DNA from: Variovorax sp. PMC12
Lineage (GTDB): Bacteria > Pseudomonadota > Gammaproteobacteria > Burkholderiales > Burkholderiaceae_C
Direction of reading: 5' to 3'
DNA length: 64,000 bases
Assembly: GCF_003019815.1 (NCBI RefSeq)
Contig: NZ_CP027773.1
Location: 2,367,001 to 2,431,000, forward strand
Below the pieces are notes generated by a model. That model was not told where the DNA came from and did not search any database. It was given only the letters and a program-made list of their open reading frames with translations. This document shows, one piece after another, positions 42,976 to 52,415 of the stretch (its first letter is position 1; each line of letters starts with the position of its first letter). Both the position numbers and the translations under genes were made by a program.

Positions 42976-44166
42976 TCATTCCAGGCCGAGCGCCGCGTTG
43001 ACCTTGCCGAGTTCCTCGGCCAGCGCGCGCACGGGTTCGGCCAGTGCCCTTCTTTGCGCCTCGTCCAGCGGCGCGGGCTTGAAGCCCTCGCCATCGCGGT
43101 AAGGGGCCAGCGCGGCGTCGAAGGCCGCGAAGCGCTCGTCCACGCTCTTCTGCAGCGCGGGCGCCGCCTTTACCAACAGCGGCTGGAGCAGCTCGGCAAT
43201 CTTCTTCGTGCCTTCGTAGGTGCCTTGCAGGTTGGCGGCTTCGGCGTGGCCGTAGTGGTCTTCGCCGCCGGCCGGCAGGTTGTCGGCCACGCGGCGCAGC
43301 AGCTTGGAGGCCGAGCCCGCGAGCCGCTCCGGCGGCATGTTGAGGCCGCGCAGGCGCTCCTTGAGGGTGCCGATGTCGCCCGCGAGCTTCTCGACCATGG
43401 GCGCGAGGCCCTTCACGTCGTTCTGGCTGTACAGCGCGTACTCGATGCGATGGAAACCGGTGAAGCCGGGGTCGGCCTCGCGCTTCTCGAAGTAGTCGGC
43501 GCGTGCGTTGATGCGGGTGTCGAGGTCGGCGAACAGCTCGGCCATCGGCTCGATGCGCTTGTAGGCCTGGTGCGCCGGCGTGTAGAGCGCCCTCGCCTGC
43601 TGCAGGTCGCCGGCCTTCACCGCCTCGGACAGCGCACCCACGGCGTCTTCGAGCGAGCCCGCCTCCAGCCGCAGGAAGGTCTGGTATTCGGCCAGCGCAC
43701 CGACGTAATTGACCAGCGACGGCCGCGCCGCCTCGGCATCGGACGCGGCCGAGGGCGTGACGCGCAGCTTGCCGCGTGGATTGCTGAGCAGGCCGCAGGT
43801 GATGGCGAACTCGCCCGGCTGCAGCTTGACCGTCATGGTCTGCGAGAAGCCCGGCGCGATGTTCTCGCGCTCTTCCACCACCATCACGCCGTCGAGAATT
43901 TCCCACTCGAGCGCGCGGTTCGACTTGTTGACGATGGTGAAGGTGGTGCGCCCCGCGGGCACGGTGATCTCGTTGGGGTCGCAGGCGTTGCCCTGGATCG
44001 TGACGGTGACGGCGTTGTCGGCCGCCTTGGGCGGCGCCTTGCGGGCCTCGTTCGAGGCATACCAGAAGGCCGCGAGGCCGGCGACCACCAGCAGCGCCGA
44101 GCCGGCCACCGCCGCGCGCATCAGTTTCGAGGTGGAGGGCTTGTTGTCGGAGGAGGAAGAAGACAT
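42976..44166 (-). CDS. efeO: EfeO: cupredoxin plus M75 periplasmic iron-uptake protein
   Basis: A 396-residue protein. An N-terminal hydrophobic anchor or signal (MRAAVAGSALLVVAGLAAFW) is followed by a cupredoxin-like domain (residues 48-140, with NACDPNEITVPAGRTTFTIV and the Cys in FAITCGLLSNPRG) and an M75 imelysin domain (residues 150-396) with HxxE in FTGFHRIEYALYSQ near residue 240. EfeO is thought to bind iron and copper and feed EfeU. The gene lies eight bases after efeU and is upstream of efeB. Confidence 0.92.
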   Translation of the reverse strand: MSSSSSDNKPSTSKLMRAAVAGSALLVVAGLAAFWYASNEARKAPPKAADNAVTVTIQGNACDPNEITVPAGRTTFTIVNKSNRALEWEILDGVMVVEERENIAPGFSQTMTVKLQPGEFAITCGLLSNPRGKLRVTPSAASDAEAARPSLVNYVGALAEYQTFLRLEAGSLEDAVGALSEAVKAGDLQQARALYTPAHQAYKRIEPMAELFADLDTRINARADYFEKREADPGFTGFHRIEYALYSQNDVKGLAPMVEKLAGDIGTLKERLRGLNMPPERLAGSASKLLRRVADNLPAGGEDHYGHAEAANLQGTYEGTKKIAELLQPLLVKAAPALQKSVDERFAAFDAALAPYRDGEGFKPAPLDEAQRRALAEPVRALAEELGKVNAALGLE

Positions 44167-44174
44167 TGCGGGTC

Positions 44175-45011
44175 TCAGCGGGCAGCGGCCGCGCGTGGCG
44201 ACGGCGCGGGGGCCGGACGCAGGAAGAAGAACAGGGCGACGGCCAAAAAGGCCAGATAGACGATGACCTCGCCCACCACGGGGGCCGCCTGGTAGCCCAG
44301 CAGGCCCGAGAGCACGGCGCCCACGGGGCTGTCCATCGGCAGCTTGTCGCTCATGTCGAACACCACCGTCTGCAGGTGGTTCCACACGCCGCCTTCATGC
44401 AGCTTGCGCAGGACGCCGGCCAGCAGACCCGCGGCCACCAGCAGGATGAACAGGCCGGTGAAGCGGAAGAAGCGGCGCAGGTCGAGCCGCACGCCACCCG
44501 AATAGAGACCCCAGCCAACGACCACCGACACCGCGATGCCGGCCAGCGCGCCCACGGGCGCTTCCCAGCCGCTGCTCTGCTGGAACACGGCCAGCAGGAA
44601 GAACACCGACTCCAGCCCTTCCCGCGCCACCGCGAGAAACACCATGCCGATCAGCGCCCAGCCCTGGCCGTCGGCGCCCTTGGCGAGCGCGTTGTCGATG
44701 GAGGCCTGCAGCTCGCCCTTGATCGAGCGCGCCGCCTTGCGCATCCAGAACACCATCGACGTCAGCATGACCACCGCGATGAGCCCTACCACGCCTTCGA
44801 ACAGCTCCTGCTGCTTCTGCGGAAACTCCGCCGCGAGCAATTGCAGGCCCGCGCCCGCGAACAGCGAAAGCGCGGCGGCCAGCAGCACGCCGACCCACAC
44901 CGCGGGCATCAGCGCGCCGCGTCCGCTTTGCTTGAGGTAGCTGGCAACGATGCCGACGATCAGCGCGGCTTCGATGCCTTCGCGCAGCATGATGAGAAAG
45001 GGAATGAGCAT
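44175..45011 (-). CDS. efeU: Ferrous iron permease EfeU (FTR1 family)
   Basis: A 278-residue inner-membrane protein with seven helices. The two REGxE iron-translocation motifs are seen as LREGIEAALIVGIVASYL near residue 9 and AREGLESVFFLLAVFQQ near 130. The C terminus is a short Pro/Ala tail. The gene is first in efeU-efeO-efeB-efeM. An FTR1-type iron permease moves iron as part of the low-pH ferrous system. A 27-bp palindrome containing a Fur-like box lies 52 bases upstream. Gene intact (the E. coli K-12 copy is frameshifted). Confidence 0.94.
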   Translation of the reverse strand: MLIPFLIMLREGIEAALIVGIVASYLKQSGRGALMPAVWVGVLLAAALSLFAGAGLQLLAAEFPQKQQELFEGVVGLIAVVMLTSMVFWMRKAARSIKGELQASIDNALAKGADGQGWALIGMVFLAVAREGLESVFFLLAVFQQSSGWEAPVGALAGIAVSVVVGWGLYSGGVRLDLRRFFRFTGLFILLVAAGLLAGVLRKLHEGGVWNHLQTVVFDMSDKLPMDSPVGAVLSGLLGYQAAPVVGEVIVYLAFLAVALFFFLRPAPAPSPRAAAAR

Positions 45012-45062
45012 CGGCTTCTGGATTCAGGGCATGGAGAGCCCAGGAGCCAACGAGCATACCGC

Positions 45063-45089
45063 ATCAAATAAGATCCATTCTCATTTGAT
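45063..45089 (-). promoter_or_regulatory. Fur-box-like palindrome upstream of efeUOB
   Basis: On the plus strand the arms are ATCAAATAAGA and TCTCATTTGAT around a five-base centre, ten of eleven positions paired. The inner 21 bases (45066-45086) match the TGAGAAT-type Fur dyad at about 17 of 20 positions. A TATGCT -10 lies just downstream on the minus strand, so the site would cover the -35/spacer. Confidence 0.6.
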
Positions 45090-45097
45090 GGCTTTGA

Positions 45098-45113
45098 TTA
45101 CCGAATGGTAATG
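45098..45113 (-). other. ATTACC-GAAT-GGTAAT inverted repeat between the phosphodiesterase gene and efeU
   Basis: Perfect six-base arms around a four-base loop, 12 bases after the phosphodiesterase stop... on the minus strand it precedes the efe Fur-like site. It has no T run, so it is not a clear terminator; it may be a second operator. Confidence 0.3.
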
Positions 45114-45124
45114 AAAGCGATGTG

Positions 45125-45589
45125 TCAGGCGCCGATTTCGTGGATGCGAGCGGTGACCGCACCGCCGTCGATCCGCAATTCAGCCACGGCAATGGGCAGC
45201 TTGAAGCGGCGCGGCCCCGCGCTGCCCGGATTGACGTACAGCACGCCGCCCCGCTCCTCGATCTTCGGCTTGTGCGAATGTCCCGAGACGACCACGCGCA
45301 CGCCGACTGCCGCCGGATCGATGCCGAGCTGCGACAGATCGTGGATCGCATACAGCTGCACGCCGCCGAACTCGACGAGTTCGGTTTCCGCGATGCCGTC
45401 GGCCCAGGCTTCGCGGTCGTTGTTGCCGCGTACCACCGTCAGCGGTGCCAGTTCGCGCAGCGCATCGAGGATGCCCGGATCGCCGATGTCGCCGCCATGC
45501 ACGATGAAGTCGCAGCCCCGGAGGGCCGCGACGGCCTGCGCGCGCAGCAGGCCATGGGTGTCGGAGATGAGCCCGACCCGCGTTACCAC
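45125..45589 (-). CDS. YfcE/MJ0936-type metallophosphoesterase
   Basis: A 154-residue calcineurin-like phosphoesterase. The dimetal-binding motifs are LISDTHG, VHGGDIGD, VRGNND and VVSGHSH followed by PKIEERGGVLYVNPGSAGPR. This small form hydrolyses phosphodiesters in vitro; the in vivo substrate is unknown. It begins with GTG at 45589 (M-V-T-R-V-G); the only nearby ATG is out of frame and overlaps the acnA stop. It is four bases after acnA on the same strand and 113 bases before efeU. Confidence 0.9.
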   Translation of the reverse strand: MVTRVGLISDTHGLLRAQAVAALRGCDFIVHGGDIGDPGILDALRELAPLTVVRGNNDREAWADGIAETELVEFGGVQLYAIHDLSQLGIDPAAVGVRVVVSGHSHKPKIEERGGVLYVNPGSAGPRRFKLPIAVAELRIDGGAVTARIHEIGA

Positions 45590-45593
45590 CGCA

Positions 45594-48461
<2,868 letters not shown>

Positions 48462-48528
48462 AGAGGGACTCCTGTTGGTTCGTGGAAGCCTCTCAAAGAT
48501 AGCAGGGATCGATGTCAGTGGCTGTAGT

Positions 48529-48555
48529 CGGGGGACTCGGCTCGCCCCCGTTTTT
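48529..48555 (+). terminator. Stem-loop with T tail of unclear ownership
   Basis: CGGGGG-ACTCGGCTCG-CCCCCG-TTTTT points along the plus strand, but only minus-strand genes flank it. It may stop antisense transcription toward acnA's upstream region, or be chance. Confidence 0.3.
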
Positions 48556-48575
48556 CCGAATGAGCAGCCGGCATT

Positions 48576-48989
48576 TCAGGCCATGGCCATTCGCGCACCG
48601 CCGCGCGTGCGGCGCAGGCCGGTCCATTGCAGTTCGGCCAGCACGACCACGCAGGCCGCCTGGGCCAGCACCCATGCCATGCCCAGCGCACTGACCGCGA
48701 ACACGCCGCTCACCAGCAGCGCGATGCAGGCCGCGGCCCAGCCTAAATTGCCCACGACGACAAGGCCGATCAACCCGCGCGGCGGCGTGCTGCGGCTGGC
48801 CATGAAGGCGGCCATTGCCGCATAGGCCAGCAGGAAGACGCCCGTGCCCATGAGCAGCGGCGACGGCAGGCCGGTCAGCCGCGCCAGCGCGTCGGTGAAG
48901 GCCACCTGCAGCGCGCCGGTCGCGGCGCACGAGGCGGCATCGGCCCACATCACGTTGGGCAGGAAACGGGGGGATGCGAAGACGGACAT
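48576..48989 (-). CDS. Small conserved membrane protein of unknown function
   Basis: A 137-residue protein with four predicted helices (around residues 15-35, 42-62, 73-93 and 98-120) and a basic C terminus (RRTRGGARM). No family is recognised with confidence. The Shine-Dalgarno AAGGAG precedes the ATG at 48989. It is divergent from the XRE regulator across a 120-base gap containing two dyads, which suggests that regulator controls it. Substrate or role unknown. Confidence 0.75.
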   Translation of the reverse strand: MSVFASPRFLPNVMWADAASCAATGALQVAFTDALARLTGLPSPLLMGTGVFLLAYAAMAAFMASRSTPPRGLIGLVVVGNLGWAAACIALLVSGVFAVSALGMAWVLAQAACVVVLAELQWTGLRRTRGGARMAMA

Positions 48990-49008
48990 GCGGTTCTCCT
49001 TGGTGTAG

Positions 49009-49080
49009 TACCGGGGTGGTACGGCGCCAATGATTCCGTCGGCGGCGCACCGCGTCGATGACCTCCGAGGTCATGGCGCC
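49009..49080. promoter_or_regulatory. Divergent control region with two dyads
   Basis: The gap between the small membrane-protein gene and the XRE gene holds GTACC-GGGGT-GGTAC (near 49009-49024) and the perfect ATGACCT-CCG-AGGTCAT (49058-49074), flanked by two GGCGCC sites (49023-49028, 49075-49080). Both dyads are good operator candidates for the XRE protein. Confidence 0.5.
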
Positions 49081-49109
49081 GCGCCACCACCGCGCCAGAA
49101 TGCGGCTCC

Positions 49110-49973
49110 ATGAACTCCATCCGCTCCCATTCGTCCAAGGCCGACCGCCCCGGCGCGCGCGATCCGTTCGGCGTCCACCTGCGGCACTGGCGCACCCACC
49201 GCCGCCTGAGCCAGCTCGACCTGGCCCAGGAAGCCGAAGTCTCGACCCGCCATCTGAGCTACGTGGAAACCGGCCGCGCCGCCCCCAGCCGAGAAATGGT
49301 GCTGCGGCTGGCCGAACGGCTGGAGGTGCCGCTGCGCGAGCGCAATGCGCTGCTGGTGGCGGCGGGCTTCGCGCCGATGTACCGGCAGCGCTCGCTCGAC
49401 GACCCGGCCATGGCCTCCGCGCGCCGCGCCATCGACCTGGTGCTGAAGGGACACGAGCCCTTTCCCGCGCTGGCCGTGGACCGCCACTGGAACCTGGTCG
49501 CGCACAACGCGCTGGTGCCGCTGCTGATGGAAGGCGCCGCGCCCGAACTGCTGAAGCCGCCCATCAACGTGCTGCGGCTGAGCCTGCACCCCGACGGCGT
49601 GGCACCGCGCATTGCCAACCTCGCGCAGTGGCGCACCCATCTGCTCGAGCGGCTCCAGCAGCAGATCGCGGCCACCGGCGACGCGGTGCTGCTGTCGCTG
49701 CACGACGAACTCGCGGCCTATCCCCCGCCCGCCGTGAGCCACGACGCCCCGGTGCTCGACACCGCGCTGTCGGCGGTGGCGGTGCCCTTCCAGGTCGTCA
49801 TGCCGAGCGGCGTGCTGAGCTTCATCAGCACCATCACGATCTTCGGCACGCCGGTCGACGTCACATTGCAGGAACTCGCGGTGGAGTCGTTCTTTCCGGC
49901 CGATGAGCAGACGGCTGCGGCGCTGGTTGCATTGGCGGCGCAGCTGGCGCAGTCCACGCCGCAGGCGGATTGA
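49110..49973 (+). CDS. XRE-family transcriptional regulator with MmyB-like ligand-binding domain
   Basis: A 287-residue regulator. Residues 20-85 are the helix-turn-helix (LRHWRTHRRLSQLDLAQEAE then VSTRHLSYVETGRAAPSREM), and residues 120-280 are the MmyB/PAS-like domain (LAVDRHWNLVAHNALVPLLM, VVMPSGVLSFISTITIFGTP). Members of this type repress an adjacent gene, often of the short-chain dehydrogenase or membrane class. The target here is probably the divergent membrane protein and itself. The last 113 bases overlap the fadE 3' end on the opposite strand. Confidence 0.85.
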   Translation: MNSIRSHSSKADRPGARDPFGVHLRHWRTHRRLSQLDLAQEAEVSTRHLSYVETGRAAPSREMVLRLAERLEVPLRERNALLVAAGFAPMYRQRSLDDPAMASARRAIDLVLKGHEPFPALAVDRHWNLVAHNALVPLLMEGAAPELLKPPINVLRLSLHPDGVAPRIANLAQWRTHLLERLQQQIAATGDAVLLSLHDELAAYPPPAVSHDAPVLDTALSAVAVPFQVVMPSGVLSFISTITIFGTPVDVTLQELAVESFFPADEQTAAALVALAAQLAQSTPQAD

Positions 49974-52137
49974 GATCGGCCCTGCCGTCCGCGCCGCGCG
50001 GCGGGCCTTCGAAGTCGTCCACCTGGATGACCTTGTCGGCGGCCTTCAGGTAGGCCAGTGCCAGTTCGGGATCCGGCGCCGAGCTGGCCGCCTGTTCCAG
50101 CGAATTCGTGCGGCGCAGCACCTTGTTGAGCGCGGCGGTGGTGTCGCCGAGCTGCACCGAAAGCTCCATCGCATGCATCAGGTCGCGCAGGCCGCCGGGC
50201 GCGGGCTCGCCGAGGTCGGGCGCCAGGCGCTCGATGATGCGCGGGTTCTTGCGCAGCAGGTCGGCCAGTGCGATCAGCCGCACATCGCGCAGAGGCGCCA
50301 GGTGCGAAGTGCGGCGCAGCACCAGCGCGCCGATCACGCGCCGCCCGGCGGTCGGCAGGTTGGCGTACAGGTCGCGCAGGATCTTGCCGGCCTCGTCGAG
50401 CTGCAGCCGGATTGCGGCCTGCGCGAACGGCAGCAGCTCGGGCGCCCCGTCGACGCGGTAGCGCCAGATGCACGCGCTGGCCAGGTACAGGTGCGCGAGC
50501 ACGTCGCCGAGCCTTGCCGACAGCAGCTCCATGCGCTTGAGCTTGCCGCCGAGCATGCCCATTGCGAGGTCGGCGGTGAGCGCGTATTTGGCGCTCATGC
50601 GCGCGACCAGCCGTGCCTCCGGCAGCAGGTCTTCGGGCGGCTGGCCCAGCACCGGCGCGCCGAACAGGCTGTGCCACAGGTTGACGCCCACGTGCCTGCC
50701 GTGCGCCATCAGCGCCTTGCCCAGCGCGGTTTCGTCGCCCGCCTGCACGGCGGCCATTTCGTCGAGCACGTGCGGGTGGCAGCGCACCGCGCCCTGCCCG
50801 AACACGATGAGCGCGCGCGTGAGGATGTTCGCGCCCTCCACCGTGATCGCGATCGGCGCCTGCCGGTAAGCCACGCCGAGCAGGTTCGAAGGGCCCGAGA
50901 TGATGCCCTTGCCGCCGAGGATGTCCATGCCGTGGTTCACCGCGCGCCGCCCCGCCTCGGTCAGCTGCACCTTGAGAATGGCGCTGGCCACGCTGGGCCG
51001 CTCGCCCTTGTCGAGCGCCGCCGCGGTGTAGCGGCGTGCCGCGTCGGTCGCATAGAGCTCGGCGGACATCTGCGCCACCAGCCCCGCCACCGCATGGAAC
51101 TTGCCGACCGGCATGCCGAACTGCTCGCGGATCTGGCCGTAGCCGTTGCTCACGTAGAGCGCGGTCTGCTGCATCGCCGAGCCCAGCGCCGGCAGCGAGA
51201 TGGCGCGGCCCGCGGCCAGGCACTCCATCAGCATGCGCCAGCCCTGCCCGACCTGCTTCTCGCCGCCGATGATCCAGTCCATCGGCACGAACACCTGCCG
51301 GCCGTGGATCGGGCCGTTCATGAAGGCGCTGTCCATGGGGCGATGGCGCCGGCCGATCTCCATGCCCTCGTGCGGCACGGGAATCAGCGCGCAGGTGATG
51401 CCCAGCTCGCCCTGGCCCTCGGGCTGGCTCTCGTCCACGGCATGAAAAGCCAGCCCGACCACGGTGGCCACCGGCGCGAGCGTGATGTAGCGCTTGTCGA
51501 AATCGACCAGGAAGCCGCGCGTCATGCGGCCTTCGAACTCGCGCTCTACCACCACGCCGCGATCGGGAATCGACGCCGCGTCAGACCCCGCGTAGGGCGA
51601 GGTCAGGCCGAAGCACGGCAGCTCGCGGCCATCGGCGAGGCGTGGCAGGTAATGGTCCTTCTGCGCATCGGTGCCGTAGCGCAGCAGCAGTTCGGCCGGG
51701 CCGAGCGAGTTGGGCACCATCACCGTGACGGCCGTGGCGGTGTTGACGGTGGCAATGCGCGTCACCACGGTGGCGTGCGCGAAGTGGCTGAAGCCTAGGC
51801 CGCCGAACTCCTCGGGAATGATCATCCCGAAGAAGCGCTTCTCGCGAAGGAAGCGCCACACCTCGGGCGGCAGGTCGCGCGCCTGGTCGATGGCGTGGTC
51901 GTCCAGCATGTGGCACAGCGTGCGCACCTCGTTGTCCAGAAAGGCCCGTTCGCGTTCGCTGAGCCGGTTCGGCCCCATGGCCGAGAGCGCGTCGAAATCG
52001 GGCCGCCCCGCGAACAACTGGCCCTCGAAGCCGACAGTGCCGGCCTCCAGCGCGGCCCGCTCGGTGTCTCCGAGCGGCGGCAGCGCCTTCGAGAATGGCT
52101 TCATGGCCCATCGGCCGATCAGTGTCGCCAGCGGCAT
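49861..52137 (-). CDS. fadE: Acyl-CoA dehydrogenase, FadE type (DUF1974 C-terminal)
   Basis: A 758-residue flavoprotein catalysing the first step of fatty acid beta-oxidation. The acyl-CoA dehydrogenase core (residues about 75-480) has EEFGGLGFSHFAHATVVTRI, FGLTSPYAGSDAASIPD and MPVGKFHAVAGLVAQM, and the FadE-specific C-terminal domain follows (LRDLYANLPTAGRRVIGALV). The last 35 residues after QVDDFEGPPRGA are Pro/Ala-rich low complexity (PAAPPMQPAPQPSA) and overlap the XRE gene end by 113 bases. The ATG at 52137 gives an N terminus MPLATLIGRWAMKPFSKAL. The membrane-spanning start of the E. coli protein is not seen. Confidence 0.9.
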   Translation of the reverse strand: MPLATLIGRWAMKPFSKALPPLGDTERAALEAGTVGFEGQLFAGRPDFDALSAMGPNRLSERERAFLDNEVRTLCHMLDDHAIDQARDLPPEVWRFLREKRFFGMIIPEEFGGLGFSHFAHATVVTRIATVNTATAVTVMVPNSLGPAELLLRYGTDAQKDHYLPRLADGRELPCFGLTSPYAGSDAASIPDRGVVVEREFEGRMTRGFLVDFDKRYITLAPVATVVGLAFHAVDESQPEGQGELGITCALIPVPHEGMEIGRRHRPMDSAFMNGPIHGRQVFVPMDWIIGGEKQVGQGWRMLMECLAAGRAISLPALGSAMQQTALYVSNGYGQIREQFGMPVGKFHAVAGLVAQMSAELYATDAARRYTAAALDKGERPSVASAILKVQLTEAGRRAVNHGMDILGGKGIISGPSNLLGVAYRQAPIAITVEGANILTRALIVFGQGAVRCHPHVLDEMAAVQAGDETALGKALMAHGRHVGVNLWHSLFGAPVLGQPPEDLLPEARLVARMSAKYALTADLAMGMLGGKLKRMELLSARLGDVLAHLYLASACIWRYRVDGAPELLPFAQAAIRLQLDEAGKILRDLYANLPTAGRRVIGALVLRRTSHLAPLRDVRLIALADLLRKNPRIIERLAPDLGEPAPGGLRDLMHAMELSVQLGDTTAALNKVLRRTNSLEQAASSAPDPELALAYLKAADKVIQVDDFEGPPRGADGRADLNPPAAWTAPAAPPMQPAPQPSAHRPERTTPPRVPAM

Positions 52138-52365
52138 GGTGCGTCTCCTTCCGCGACGAACGCGCGCGGATTGACACGATTCTTGAGGCTTGTAACGGGC
52201 CGCGCGGGCCGGCCAAGTGCGAAGCCGTGTGTCGGAGACGGTCGCGCCTGGGCCGATCAGCAAGAGCATCGGTCCCATCGAGCAGCACGTCATGGCCGCG
52301 GCTGCCCTGCACCGCGATTGCTTCCGCTTTCCGCCGATGCGCCCATGAATGGAGCGCGCAAGAAA

Positions 52366-52386
52366 AAGCCCCGGCTGGCGGGGCTT
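52366..52386 (-). terminator. Intrinsic terminator of acnB
   Basis: On the minus strand AAGCCCC-GCCAGCC-GGGGCTTTTTC is a perfect seven-base stem followed by a T run, 30 bases after the acnB stop. Confidence 0.85.
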
Positions 52387-52415
52387 CTTCAGTGGCGCGG
52401 GCCGAGCCGCGGAGA

